NCBI GenBank assembly: GCA_029560875.1
Contig: JAKQKB010000055.1
Span: forward strand, 119,178-183,177
Direction of reading: 5' to 3'
Length of the DNA stretch: 64,000 nt
DNA from: Bacteroidota bacterium
GTDB lineage: Bacteria > Bacteroidota > Bacteroidia > Bacteroidales > Tenuifilaceae
Shown piece by piece: positions 17,204 to 26,614 of this stretch. The notes beneath the pieces are model-generated. The model had not been told where the DNA came from. It did no database searches and was given only the letters and a program-made list of their open reading frames with translations. The position numbers and the translations under genes are program-made. Numbering within the stretch: position 1 is the stretch's first letter; each line of letters starts with the position of its first letter.

Positions 17204-17923
17204 CTACCACTTTGATGATGAAAATTTAAAGGGGTAAAATATTGAGTCATCTACGTTGCAATTTACCCTTACATTAAAGTATTCTTCAATCATTTCAACC
17301 TTGTTTGGGGCATTATAGAATTTGATTTGTGTTGCAACAGCTAAGCCTTGTATTGCATCGTATTTTGAGAACTCTACTTCCCTAAAGGTTGAATCAGTTA
17401 CCCTACGCATTTTTAGGAATAAAAGGCTCTTAGCATCCACCCAAAAGCATAGTTTTGTACTATCCCCAACTATCCAAGCAAAATTTCCATTTAAACTTAC
17501 TTCATTTATGAGGGTTAAGTCATAACCCATTCGTTTTACTTGTTTGATAGTTTTCTCAGGGTCTTGATTATTAATATCCAATCCAAGAATTATCAAATCG
17601 TGTAAACGCTCAATCTTCTTTGCTAAAACTCCTTTGTCAAAAACATACAGGGAGTCGTTGCTGAAAATCATACCATTCCCAGAATTCCAATCGGTAAATT
17701 TGAGAATTAACCTTCCGGGCGATTTGTATGCCTCGTGCCAAATATCCTCCGAAATCAATGTGTCATTATTATAGTGGAAAACTTTCTGCGAAAAGCATAG
17801 AGTCTGGTAGAAATTCTGAGAATGCTTTTGGTGCATCATCTCAATTAGCTCTTTCCCATTTTTTGGCTCTTTGCAGGAATACAGTAATAGGATCGCAAAG
17901 CCGAATATCAATAAACATCTCAT
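17204..17923 (-). CDS. Lipoprotein of unknown function, possibly LolA-like fold
   Basis: A 239-residue lipoprotein: signal peptide with lipobox LLYSC (Cys16). The mature part shows the alternating beta pattern of outer-membrane lipoprotein-sorting-like proteins (WHEAYKSPGRLILKF, FWVDAKSLLFLKMRR, FSKYDAIQGLAVATQIKFY). That resemblance is from memory and pattern, not a search. It lies nine bases downstream of the S9 peptidase gene on the same strand and is probably co-transcribed. Function unknown. Confidence 0.68.
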   Translation of the reverse strand: MRCLLIFGFAILLLYSCKEPKNGKELIEMMHQKHSQNFYQTLCFSQKVFHYNNDTLISEDIWHEAYKSPGRLILKFTDWNSGNGMIFSNDSLYVFDKGVLAKKIERLHDLIILGLDINNQDPEKTIKQVKRMGYDLTLINEVSLNGNFAWIVGDSTKLCFWVDAKSLLFLKMRRVTDSTFREVEFSKYDAIQGLAVATQIKFYNAPNKVEMIEEYFNVRVNCNVDDSIFYPFKFSSSKW

Positions 17924-17932
17924 TTTTATAAT

Positions 17933-20332
17933 TTATTTTAGATAAGTACTAAGCCAATTGTCCATTTCCCAAGTGGTGTGGAGTATAGATTGACGAGCTC
18001 TGTAACCGTGACTTTCAAACGGGAGTATTACTAATCGGGCAGTGCCACCATGCCCCTTTATTGCTGCATAAAGTCTTTCGCTTTGCAGAGGGAAGGTTCC
18101 GCTATTGTTGTCGTTTTCACCATGAATAAGTAGGAGTGGTTCGTTAATTTTATCGGCGTTCATAAATGGCGACATTGCATTGTAAACATCTGGCGCCTGC
18201 CAGTAGGTTCGCTCCTCGTTCTGGAAACCAAACGGAGTCAGAGTTCTGTTGTACGCTCCGCTTCGAGCAATTCCTGCTGCAAACAAATCTGAATGAGCCA
18301 TTAGGTTTGCAGTCATAAACGCACCATAGGAATGTCCTCCAATGGCAACTCGCTTGGGGTCGGTAATGCCCATCGACACTAAAGTATCAATAGCCGATTT
18401 TGCATTATCAATAAGTTGCTCAATAAAAGTATCGTTGGCCTCTTTGCCATCTCTGGCAACAATGGGCATCGAAATATTATCAATGACTGCGTATCCGCGA
18501 GCCACCCAGAGCACAGCACCAAGTCGCGATGGACGAATAAATCGGTATGGTGAGCCTTTTATTTGACCTGCATGGCTAGCATTCACAAACTCTTGGGGGT
18601 AAGCCCACATCAAAGTTGGTAATGATTTATCTCCTTTTTTGTATCCTACAGGCAAGTATAAAGTTCCTGTTAACTGAACACCATCGGAACGTTTATAGCG
18701 AACTATTTCCTTTGTTACATCCTTTAACAATGGGTAAGGATGCTGAAAAAAGGTAAGTTGAGTTGATGTTTTTTTCTTAGGATTTCGAACGAAGTAGTTG
18801 GGTTGCTCCGTGGTTGATTCCTTGGAAGTAACGAAGGTTAAGGTTGCTGCATTGATAAAGTCTACAAAATACTCGTATACCGGCGCTTGCGACTGCCATA
18901 GGCGAGTTGACTTTCCTTTTCCTAGGTTATACTCGTCAAGGAATGGCCTATCGCCCTCAGGCGATGCCCCTGTTCCTGCAAGGTAGAGTCTTTGGTTTGA
19001 TTTATCGGTTAACAGCACTCTTCTACCAAAACTATTGGTTGATGATACAAATCGGCCTGGGTCGCTGTAACCATCCTCGTACGACCTATCCCAAAGTATT
19101 GTAGGCTTTTCGTTTAGTTGCGATGGATTTATAATTGCACTAACACTCCTTCGGTTGCTCCACCATCTACCATGCACAATGGCAAAATTGTTCCAACCCC
19201 AGTCAATACTAGCAAAACGGGTATCTAACTCAACAACTTTCAGAGGTGTTCCTCGGAATGGAGCATCTAAACAAAATAACGCATCTCTAGATTTGCTTTC
19301 CTTTTTTGGGTCTCCGTCGTCCTGCGCTTCAACCCAGAATATGGTGGAGGGTTTATCGGCTCGCCAAAAGAAAGAACGTGCACCTTTGCGAACAGCGCTA
19401 AACCCTTGGGCAATATCATCGGCCAAAGGTAATTCCGCTAAACGCTTAATGATATTACCATTTGAGTCGAGAATTTGAAAATTAGTAGGAAATAACTCTG
19501 CGGGAACCAAGTATGAGAAAGGCCGAACCAACTGCTCAGTCAAAATATAGTTTCCGTCGGGCGATGATTCAAAATCACTGTAAATGGCTCTATTGCCCAA
19601 CGCTGTGACTTCACCTTGTAAATCAACCACGGCCAATTGAGAAGTACAGTAGTACTCAAACAACATCTCGTCCGATGGTTTTTTAAGCAAGTCCTGATAG
19701 GTACGGGCGCTTGTTTTTTTCCCTGATGTTTGCTGTACCGATGGACCCAAAGGAAGTTCGCTTTCAGTTGGCTTTCTTAAACCATCAACAGAGGAAACAT
19801 ACAACAAAGTTTTGCTATCGGGCAACCACTGAAATGCAGGAGATATTAGTGATTCATTCAATTTATCTGCAATTTTATGCACAATACCATCGCCTACGTT
19901 AGCTATCCATAGTTCAATAGTGCTTGCAAGGTATATGCTAAAGGCAATATACTCGCCATTTGGCGACCATCGAAAACTTGTAGCAATTCCATTTGCTGGA
20001 ATTCCTGTAATGGGTGTGGTTTTATTCGTTTTGAAATCTACAATTTCAAACTTAGAATACGTTCTAGGATTGCTTGCTCCGTAATTGCTTGGGTTGATTC
20101 GAACACCCGCAATCTTTAATTCGGGCTGGGCTAACTCTGCCAAGTCGGGCATATCAGTAGGATAAGCCAAAAGGTAATAACTTTTATCGGGGCTTACAGA
20201 GAATGTTGGCGTTGCAGGTGCATCCAAAAGTTGGAGAAGTTCCTTGGCCGGGGTTTGATATCGTACAAGTTCTTGGGCATTAACTTGATTAATCAAGAAT
20301 ACTACCGATGATAAAAGAATTAGTTTTCTCAT
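17933..20332 (-). CDS. Secreted S9-family serine peptidase (prolyl oligopeptidase type)
   Basis: A 799-residue exported peptidase with a signal peptide ending VNA near residue 19. The N-terminal ~530 residues form a beta-propeller-like region. The C-terminal alpha/beta hydrolase domain has the nucleophile in GGHSYGAF (Ser668), the acid in IHGENDNN (Asp741) and the base in ESHGYRAR (His775). S9 enzymes cleave short peptides in the periplasm; this one resembles the glutamyl-endopeptidase-like branch, with lower certainty. It is followed closely by a lipoprotein gene. Length is normal and the frame intact. Confidence 0.9.
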   Translation of the reverse strand: MRKLILLSSVVFLINQVNAQELVRYQTPAKELLQLLDAPATPTFSVSPDKSYYLLAYPTDMPDLAELAQPELKIAGVRINPSNYGASNPRTYSKFEIVDFKTNKTTPITGIPANGIATSFRWSPNGEYIAFSIYLASTIELWIANVGDGIVHKIADKLNESLISPAFQWLPDSKTLLYVSSVDGLRKPTESELPLGPSVQQTSGKKTSARTYQDLLKKPSDEMLFEYYCTSQLAVVDLQGEVTALGNRAIYSDFESSPDGNYILTEQLVRPFSYLVPAELFPTNFQILDSNGNIIKRLAELPLADDIAQGFSAVRKGARSFFWRADKPSTIFWVEAQDDGDPKKESKSRDALFCLDAPFRGTPLKVVELDTRFASIDWGWNNFAIVHGRWWSNRRSVSAIINPSQLNEKPTILWDRSYEDGYSDPGRFVSSTNSFGRRVLLTDKSNQRLYLAGTGASPEGDRPFLDEYNLGKGKSTRLWQSQAPVYEYFVDFINAATLTFVTSKESTTEQPNYFVRNPKKKTSTQLTFFQHPYPLLKDVTKEIVRYKRSDGVQLTGTLYLPVGYKKGDKSLPTLMWAYPQEFVNASHAGQIKGSPYRFIRPSRLGAVLWVARGYAVIDNISMPIVARDGKEANDTFIEQLIDNAKSAIDTLVSMGITDPKRVAIGGHSYGAFMTANLMAHSDLFAAGIARSGAYNRTLTPFGFQNEERTYWQAPDVYNAMSPFMNADKINEPLLLIHGENDNNSGTFPLQSERLYAAIKGHGGTARLVILPFESHGYRARQSILHTTWEMDNWLSTYLK

Positions 20333-20476
20333 TATGGGTGGTTTTGGTTTGCAGTTTAAGTCTAATGCAATTTTGACAATGAAAAGAGACCTAGGTTTAC
20401 TTAGTATTCACTGGATATTTTTTCAACTCACTGCAATTTAAGCATAATTCAAACTCAAACAAAAACTCAAAATGTG

Positions 20477-20484
20477 TACATTTG
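20477..20484 (+). promoter_or_regulatory. -7 box for dapD
   Basis: TACATTTG exactly matches TAnnTTTG, 20 bases before the dapD ATG at 20505. Its position rules out the upstream ATG at 20472 as the start, since that would lie before transcription begins. Confidence 0.6.
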
Positions 20485-20504
20485 TCCACAAACCAATTAG
20501 AGCA

Positions 20505-21320
20505 ATGGAATCTATTCAAAAAATAGTAGAACAGGTGTGGGAGAACCGAGAATTATTGGTTCAACCGGAGATACGAAAAACTATTGAACGCGTTGTAGAA
20601 CTTCTTGATAGAGGCGAAATAAGGGTTGCCGAACCAACCGAGAACGGATGGATAGTTAACGAGTGGGTTAAAAAGGCTGTTATTATGTACTTTCCCATTA
20701 AGGAGATGAAAGTTTTTGAGGCTGGTCCAATGGAGTTTCACGATAAAATTCCTCTAAAATCGAACTACAAGCAACTTGGGATTAGAGTTGTTCCTCATGC
20801 AGTTGCGCGTTATGGAAGTTATCTTGCAAAAGGCGTTATAATGATGCCATCCTATGTTAACATTGGCGCTTATGTGGATGAGGGTACTATGGTAGATACC
20901 TGGGCCACGGTGGGTTCCTGTGCGCAAATTGGTAGAAACGTTCATTTAAGTGGTGGTGTTGGTATTGGAGGCGTTTTGGAACCCGTGCAGGCTGCTCCTG
21001 TAATTGTTGAGGATGGGTGTTTTATTGGTTCCCGTTGTATTGTAGTGGAGGGGGTTCGGGTTTGTAAAGAGGCTGTTTTAGGTGCAAACGTTGTGCTAAC
21101 TCAGTCTACAAAAATCATTGACGTTTCTGGTTCTGAGCCTATCGAGTATAAGGGCATTGTTCCTGAGCGTTCAGTGGTAATACCGGGTTCCTACACAAAA
21201 AAATTCCCTGCAGGGGAATACCAAGTTTCCTGTGCTTTAATTATTGGCAAGCGTAAGGAATCAACCGACAAAAAAACATCTCTTAATGATGCATTGAGGG
21301 ATTTTGGTGTTAGTGTATAA
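20505..21320 (+). CDS. dapD: Tetrahydrodipicolinate N-succinyltransferase
   Basis: A 271-residue hexapeptide-repeat transferase of the succinylase lysine/diaminopimelate pathway; it transfers succinyl from succinyl-CoA to tetrahydrodipicolinate. Signatures: RVVPHAVARYGSYLAKGVI, MPSYVNIGAYVDEGTMVDTW, SGGVGIGGVLEPVQAAPVI and FIGSRCIVVEGV, the left-handed beta-helix segments of DapD. Length is the usual ~270 with the chosen ATG (MESIQKIVEQVW). It provides meso-DAP for peptidoglycan. The glycosyltransferase cluster begins 39 bases downstream; no terminator was seen between. Confidence 0.96.
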   Translation: MESIQKIVEQVWENRELLVQPEIRKTIERVVELLDRGEIRVAEPTENGWIVNEWVKKAVIMYFPIKEMKVFEAGPMEFHDKIPLKSNYKQLGIRVVPHAVARYGSYLAKGVIMMPSYVNIGAYVDEGTMVDTWATVGSCAQIGRNVHLSGGVGIGGVLEPVQAAPVIVEDGCFIGSRCIVVEGVRVCKEAVLGANVVLTQSTKIIDVSGSEPIEYKGIVPERSVVIPGSYTKKFPAGEYQVSCALIIGKRKESTDKKTSLNDALRDFGVSV

Positions 21321-21359
21321 ATAATCTATCGACCATAATTAAGTTAAACCATTCAATGT

Positions 21360-23294
21360 ATGCATAAGATTTCGGCTGTAATTATAACCTTGAATGAAGA
21401 AAAGAATATTGAGCGATGCCTACAATCATTGGTTGGTGTTGCGGATGAAATAGTGATTGTTGACTCCTATTCTGTTGATAGGACCAAGGAAATAGCCCAA
21501 AATTATGGGGCTAAATTTATACAACATCCATTTGCAGGCTACCGCGATCAAAAAAACTTTGCCGTTCAGCATGCATCTTTCGATTTTGTTCTATCCCTCG
21601 ACGCAGACGAAGCTTTATCTGTTGACTTGAAAGCGTCAATTTTAAATGCAAAACAGAATTGGATTTATGATGCATACGAGTTCAATAGGCTAAACTACTG
21701 CTGCGGAAGTTGGATTAGGCATACGGCATGGTATCCCGATTGTAAGATTCGATTATTCGATAGAAGGAAGGGTGAGTGGAGTGGTGCAAATATCCACGAA
21801 ACCATTAAGATGGAAAAAAGTGCAACGGTTGGCTTTCTTAAAGGTGATCTATTACATTGGACTTATACATCCTATGAGCAGTTGGTTGAGATGATGAATA
21901 AATACAGCACCTTGTCTGCCAAGGAGTACTTTAGGGTTGGTAAGAAGGCCAGTTTTGTAAAACTTGTAATTAGTCCGTTTTGGAGATTTATACATTCATA
22001 CTTTATAAGGGGAGGTTTTCTCGATGGGTATGCTGGCTTTTTCATTAGTGTATCCATTGCTAAGTTAAACCAGCTGAAATATTTGAAACTGTATCAACTT
22101 CATCAGGTTGCCAAATCCAAGGTCAGTCTTCAGAATCCGATGCTGGTAACATCCGGAATTCGTTTAGGTTTTGATGCAAAAAGGGCTTTCTATAATAAAA
22201 GCGGCCTAGGCAATTATAGCCGAAACCTAATTGACTCATTGGTGCTGCTTAATAATTCCAATTCAATTATTCTTTTTACACCAAAAACAAAGAAGAGGAT
22301 TTTTCTTAAATCAAATACAGAGAGCTCAACAAGCATCGTTTCGCCTCAAAGAACTTACCACAGAATACTCCCTTCGCTTTGGCGCAGTAGGCTCATTGTA
22401 AGGGATGTCAAAAAGTTGAAGTTGGATATTTACCATGGATTAAGCCACGAATTACCTTTTGGAATCGAAGAATCTGGTGCAAAAACGGTTGTTACAGTTC
22501 ACGATTTAATATTTCTTCGTTACCCAGAGTTCTATGGTAAAATAAACGTTAGTATTTATAAAAAGAAACTTGTATATGCATGCAAAGTGGCCGATAGGAT
22601 AGTTGCTATTAGCTCTCAAACCAAGGATGATTTAATCAACTTTTTAAATGTTTCACCATCAAAAATTGATGTTATTTATCAGAGCTGTGATGTGAATTTT
22701 CAGAAGAAGTTTTCCGAAGACGAGTTGATTAGTGTTAGGCAGAAGTACGGATTACCCGAAAAGTATTTTTTATATGTGGGCACTGTTGAGGAGCGTAAAA
22801 ATCTTTTAAACATTGTTAAGGCACTTTGCGAAAAACATATTGAATTACCGCTGGTTGTTATAGGGCGGAAAACAAAATACTTTCATAACGACGTAGTTCC
22901 GTACATCGAGCAGAATAATGTAAAGAACATTGTATTTCCAAGTTTCGTCTCGAACGATGATTTGCCAGCAGTTTATCAGGGCGCATTATGCTTTGTTTAT
23001 CCTTCAATATTTGAAGGGTTTGGAATACCAATTTTAGAAGCACTCACATCAGGAGTTCCTGTTATAACAAGTAAAGGGAGTTGTTTTGAGGAGACAGGAG
23101 GAAGCCATTCATTGTATGTAGATCCCAGTAGTCCTGAGCAAATTGGTGATGCTATTATAAGATTAATAGGCGATACAAACTTAAGAGATTTGATGGTGGA
23201 GAAAGGCTACGAGCACTCTAAGTTGTTTTCACCAGAACGAATTGCCGAAGAATTTATGAGATTATATCAAGATATTTTATCCAAAAACAATTAA
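21360..23294 (+). CDS. Two-domain glycosyltransferase, GT2 fused to GT4
   Basis: A 644-residue fusion. Residues ~1-255 are a GT2 domain of the WaaE/KdtX-like lipopolysaccharide-core type: SAVIITLNEEKNIERCLQSL, IVDSYSVDRT, LSLDADEAL (DxD), and NIHETIKM. Residues ~265-640 are a GT4 domain: FDAKRAFYNKSGLGNYSRNL, TVHDLIFLRYPEF, YVGTVEERKNL, and FEGFGIPILEALTSGVPVI. The joint lacks any stop or frameshift. The enzyme probably adds two sugars to lipopolysaccharide or another surface glycan on the cytoplasmic face. Donor and acceptor are unknown. It is first in a tight rightward cluster. Confidence 0.88.
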   Translation: MHKISAVIITLNEEKNIERCLQSLVGVADEIVIVDSYSVDRTKEIAQNYGAKFIQHPFAGYRDQKNFAVQHASFDFVLSLDADEALSVDLKASILNAKQNWIYDAYEFNRLNYCCGSWIRHTAWYPDCKIRLFDRRKGEWSGANIHETIKMEKSATVGFLKGDLLHWTYTSYEQLVEMMNKYSTLSAKEYFRVGKKASFVKLVISPFWRFIHSYFIRGGFLDGYAGFFISVSIAKLNQLKYLKLYQLHQVAKSKVSLQNPMLVTSGIRLGFDAKRAFYNKSGLGNYSRNLIDSLVLLNNSNSIILFTPKTKKRIFLKSNTESSTSIVSPQRTYHRILPSLWRSRLIVRDVKKLKLDIYHGLSHELPFGIEESGAKTVVTVHDLIFLRYPEFYGKINVSIYKKKLVYACKVADRIVAISSQTKDDLINFLNVSPSKIDVIYQSCDVNFQKKFSEDELISVRQKYGLPEKYFLYVGTVEERKNLLNIVKALCEKHIELPLVVIGRKTKYFHNDVVPYIEQNNVKNIVFPSFVSNDDLPAVYQGALCFVYPSIFEGFGIPILEALTSGVPVITSKGSCFEETGGSHSLYVDPSSPEQIGDAIIRLIGDTNLRDLMVEKGYEHSKLFSPERIAEEFMRLYQDILSKNN

Positions 23295-23296
23295 CT

Positions 23297-24164
23297 ATGA
23301 AGGTTTGTGGGTTTACCATTGTCCGAAATGCTATAAAATATAGCTACCCTGTTATTGAATCAATCAAATCTATTTTACCATTGTGCGATCAAATGGTTGT
23401 TGCTGTTGGAAAATCCGATGATGAAACCCTGAACTTGATTAAAAGCATAAATGATGAAAAAATAGTTATTGTTGAGACTGTTTGGGATGATTCTTTGCGA
23501 AAAGATGGACTAGTTCTTTCTGTTGAAACTAATAAGGCCTTAGATGCTATTGTTGGCGAATACGATTGGTGTTTTTACATTCAGGCCGATGAGGTGTTAC
23601 ATGAAAAGTATCACCCTGTTATTAAGTCCGAGATGGAGCGTTGGGCTAACGATAAGAATGTAGAAGGGTTACTTTTCAAATATTTACATTTCTGGGGAAC
23701 ATTCGATTATGTTGGTGTAAGCAGGAAGTGGTATAGGAGAGAAATTCGAATTGTACGTCACGATTCCCGTATAAGGTCCTATAAGGATGCTCAAGGCTTT
23801 AGAAAGGACGATCGAAAGTTGAATGTGAAGTTGATCGATGCATATATATCACTATGGCTGGGTTAGACCACCCGAAGTAATTATGAATAAAATGCGAAAT
23901 TTTCACACCTATTATCACACTGGACAAGATTTAGAGGCAGTGGTAAGCAAAGTTGATGATTTTGACTATTCCAGAATTGATGCCGTAAGAAGTTTTGGCG
24001 ATACCCATCCTAAAGTAATGGAGGAATTGGTTAAGAGTTTGAACTGGCACGTAGAACTTGATGAGAGTAAATTCAAATTTAACCTAAAAGACAGCATTTT
24101 GTATTGGTTCGAGAAGAATTTCGGATATAGGCTTTTCGAGTATAAGAACTATAAAATAATATAA
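23297..24164 (+). pseudogene. GT2-like glycosyltransferase interrupted by a frameshift in an AT repeat
   Basis: Two overlapping frames form one ~290-residue glycosyltransferase. The first (from 23297) runs MKVCGFTIVRNAIKYSYPVI, through FYIQADEVLHE, to KLIDAY, then goes out of frame and stops at 23866. The second continues as IYHYGWVRPPEVIMNKMRNF to the natural end at 24164. Restoring two bases to the ATATATAT tract at 23842-23849 gives KLIDAYIYHYGWVRPP. The encoded protein resembles a Bacteroidetes glycosyltransferase of the surface-polysaccharide type. It may be a null allele, a phase-variable site or a sequence error. It starts two bases after the fusion gene. Confidence 0.75.
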
Positions 24165-24198
24165 AGGATACAATTAGCCATTTAAACTGAACGTAACT

Positions 24199-25134
24199 AT
24201 GATAACATGGCACTTAGGAAATAGAGACACATCTGAATCTTTATTTTCTATTATCATACCCACATGGAACAACCTTTCACTGCTAAAACTATGCATTAAT
24301 AGCATAGAGAAAAACTCTACATTCAAGCATCAAATTGTTATACATGTAAATGAAGGTTCCGATGGCACTTTGGAGTGGGTTCGTGAAATGGGATATGATT
24401 ATACCCATAGTGAGGAGAATATTGGCATTTGCTGGGCACTAAATGCCTGTAGGGTGTTAGCCAAGACTGACTATTTTTTCTATTTAAATGATGATATGTA
24501 CTTACTTCCAGAGTGGGACTTACATCTTTGGAAGGAAATTGAAAGTATAAATCATAAATTCTTCTTTTTATCATCAACCATAATAGAGCCAAAGCAATCG
24601 GCGCACAGGGAAATACTTTCTCCCTTTAATTATGGTGACTCTGTTGAAAACTTTGATGAGGCAGCCCTATTGCGGGATTATAAAACTATTCAGGGCTACG
24701 ATTGGTCTGGAGCAACTTGGCCTCCAAATATAGTTCATAGAGATATTTGGGATTTAGTTGGAGGCTACAGCGTTGAGTTTTTCCCAGGCTTATACTCAGA
24801 CCCTGATTTTTCGATGAAACTATACGAAGCAGGTGTGCGTCTATTTAAAGGGGTTGATGCAAGCAGAGCATATCATTTTGGCTCTAAGTCTACCAAGAGA
24901 ATTAAGATGAACGATGGCAGCAAGCAATTCCTTAATAAGTGGGGGATTACTTCGTCAGCCTTTACCAAATTCTTTCTTAGAAGGGGTGAGGCCTACAAAA
25001 ATCATTCAGAAGATTCTTTGGATAAATCTTTCCGCAAAGCATTGTTAAAGGGAAAACTTAAAAGAATTATTTGGCTGATGAAAGGCACTGGAAAGTCTGC
25101 CGGAAAATTTTCGTGGAATAGATTACTTAAATAG
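24199..25134 (+). CDS. Family 2 glycosyltransferase
   Basis: A 311-residue inverting GT-A enzyme. SIIIPTWNNLSLLKLCINS is the nucleotide-sugar N-terminal strand, EENIGICWALNACR follows, and the metal-binding segment YLNDDMYLLPEW carries the acidic cluster near residue 98. WSGATWPPNIVHRDIWD and FFPGLYSDPDFSMKLYEAG are the acceptor-side region seen in rhamnosyl/galactosyl transferases. It has no membrane helix, so it is probably cytoplasmic at the membrane face. It sits one base before the YrdC-like gene and is likely part of the same transcript. Confidence 0.86.
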   Translation: MITWHLGNRDTSESLFSIIIPTWNNLSLLKLCINSIEKNSTFKHQIVIHVNEGSDGTLEWVREMGYDYTHSEENIGICWALNACRVLAKTDYFFYLNDDMYLLPEWDLHLWKEIESINHKFFFLSSTIIEPKQSAHREILSPFNYGDSVENFDEAALLRDYKTIQGYDWSGATWPPNIVHRDIWDLVGGYSVEFFPGLYSDPDFSMKLYEAGVRLFKGVDASRAYHFGSKSTKRIKMNDGSKQFLNKWGITSSAFTKFFLRRGEAYKNHSEDSLDKSFRKALLKGKLKRIIWLMKGTGKSAGKFSWNRLLK

Positions 25135-25135
25135 C

Positions 25136-25684
25136 ATGACAGAACATATTAACGCATCCATAAACGTTCTTAAGTCTGGAGGGATAATTCTTATTCCTTC
25201 CGATGTTTGCTGGGAGGTTGCTTGCGATGCAACGAATGCTGAGGCTTTGGAAAAGTTAAACAAACTGATGAATATTGGTTTAGGTTCTGTTACTGTTTTA
25301 GTTGATGTTTCAGGAAGGATCCCTTCCTATGTTTCGGATGTTCCAGATATTGCTTGGGATTTAATTGACTTATCGGATACGCCACTTAATCTTATTTTGC
25401 CTAATGCAAAGAACTTGGCAAAGAATGCTGTTAAGGATAATGGTAGTGCTGAATACAGAGTGGTTAATGCCGAATTCTGCCAAAGACTTATTAATCGGTT
25501 AGGCAAACCTATAGCAGCTATTCCTGCATGCAGAAAGCCTTGTAGCATCGACTCAATTGATAGTAAAATTAAGAGCGGTGTAGATTATATTGTTCCAGAG
25601 AATTATTTTACTCCCATTTCAAATAAATTGCCCGGTATCATTGCTATTGGCAAGAATGGAGAAGTAAAAGTTATTCGAGAATAA
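25136..25684 (+). CDS. Degenerate YrdC/Sua5-like protein
   Basis: A 182-residue protein that aligns by eye to the TsaC/YrdC family: start VLKSGGIILIPSDVCWEVACDATN, IAWDLIDLSDTPLNLILPNAKNLAKN, and the end GEVKVIRE. The residues that make threonylcarbamoyladenylate are changed: the usual K-R-x-x-x-K-P-type motif is replaced by NIGLGSVTVLV, and the TSAN-type motif by AIPACRKPC. Activity in tRNA t6A synthesis is therefore doubtful. It lies one base after a glycosyltransferase gene and is the last gene before a terminator. Function unknown. Confidence 0.72.
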   Translation: MTEHINASINVLKSGGIILIPSDVCWEVACDATNAEALEKLNKLMNIGLGSVTVLVDVSGRIPSYVSDVPDIAWDLIDLSDTPLNLILPNAKNLAKNAVKDNGSAEYRVVNAEFCQRLINRLGKPIAAIPACRKPCSIDSIDSKIKSGVDYIVPENYFTPISNKLPGIIAIGKNGEVKVIRE

Positions 25685-25690
25685 ACGATA

Positions 25691-25723
25691 AAAGGCGAGA
25701 AAAATCTCGCCTTTAGTTTTTCG
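25691..25723 (+). terminator. Terminator after the glycosyltransferase cluster
   Basis: A perfect 10-bp stem AAAGGCGAGA/TCTCGCCTTT (25691-25700 with 25705-25714) with AAAA loop, then AGTTTTTC. It lies between convergent genes and may serve both strands. Confidence 0.85.
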
Positions 25724-25756
25724 CATTACTGCGAAATATATAGTTGGATAAAGGTG

Positions 25757-26464
25757 TTACTTGTTACGCTTTATGCTTCCAGAGCCAACAACTTTAGCAT
25801 CAATTCTTGGGTCGCCTTTAACCTCAATATCGCCACTTCCAACAACCTTTGCAACAATTTCTTCAGCAGCCCAAACTTTAATATCACCAGAGCCATTTAC
25901 ATGTGCGGTTACGCTTTTGCAGGGCAGTTGGTAAACATCAATATCGCCAGAGCCATTAATGCTGTATTCAGCTTTGTCCATGGTTTTAGTTCCGCCAATG
26001 TTAACATCGCCAGAACCATTTGATTTTACTGTTAATGAAGTTGCCTCCAAGGAGCCAATCTTAACATCGCCACTGCCGTTAATTTTAATTACTAAATCCT
26101 GAGTGCTTATGGCAGTTTTTGCAAGCATATCGCCAGATCCGTTTAATGAAAGCACATCAAATCTTGGAGCCCACGCGTTCACAATAATTTTATCATCGCT
26201 GCTCGACCAATTGAATGTTTTGTCTTTTCTTTTTAATTTGAGCATTCCATCCTCAACAAAAATTTTCAGTTCATCAGCAATGTCCTTTGGGGCAATCAAT
26301 TCAACCTTGTATTCTGCCGATTGGTAGAAATTCACATTTGCCGAAATGCTGTTTTCAATTCCAGTAAATCCTGTGGCATCGATTTTAGTTGCATTTTGTG
26401 CTCTACTTTCAGTGAAAAATACTGCTAATAAAGCAACAAGGATTGTAAGAGATAATTTTTTCAT
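25757..26464 (-). CDS. Exported GIN-domain (DUF2807) adhesin-like protein
   Basis: A 235-residue protein with a signal peptide (MKKLSLTILVALLAVFFTESRAQ). The body is a repeated beta-strand pattern with NGSGD or a close variant seven times (residues ~109 to 230), the hallmark of the DUF2807 / GIN domain, which forms a beta-helix-like structure and is abundant in Bacteroidetes. It is probably periplasmic or on the surface; a binding role is assumed, not known. The repeat is at the protein level and drifts at the DNA level. It stands alone, convergent with the YrdC-like gene. Confidence 0.85.
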   Translation of the reverse strand: MKKLSLTILVALLAVFFTESRAQNATKIDATGFTGIENSISANVNFYQSAEYKVELIAPKDIADELKIFVEDGMLKLKRKDKTFNWSSSDDKIIVNAWAPRFDVLSLNGSGDMLAKTAISTQDLVIKINGSGDVKIGSLEATSLTVKSNGSGDVNIGGTKTMDKAEYSINGSGDIDVYQLPCKSVTAHVNGSGDIKVWAAEEIVAKVVGSGDIEVKGDPRIDAKVVGSGSIKRNK

Positions 26465-26560
26465 AATGTTTATTTTTAGGTGATAATTTATTCGAATTTT
26501 ATCTAATGACTGCTTGCATTTGACTTTTGCTGCATTGAAATGTTAATTTGTTTGTCAACC

Positions 26561-26593
26561 TTGTTTACTAGGTTTGGTTTATTCGTACTTTTG
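26561..26593 (+). promoter_or_regulatory. Promoter for the thioesterase gene
   Basis: TTG (26561-26563), 22 bases, then TACTTTTG (26586-26593), an exact TAnnTTTG, 21 bases before the ATG. Confidence 0.55.
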
Positions 26594-26614
26594 TAGGGTT
26601 TAACACCATTAACC

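Noticed and set aside
20472..20504. An 11-codon longer N terminus for dapD.
   Set aside because: The -7 box at 20477-20484 lies inside it and the extra residues have no counterpart in DapD proteins.
25757..26464. DNA tandem repeats in the GIN-domain gene.
   Set aside because: The NGSGD pattern is at protein level; DNA copies are diverged and belong to a normal protein family.
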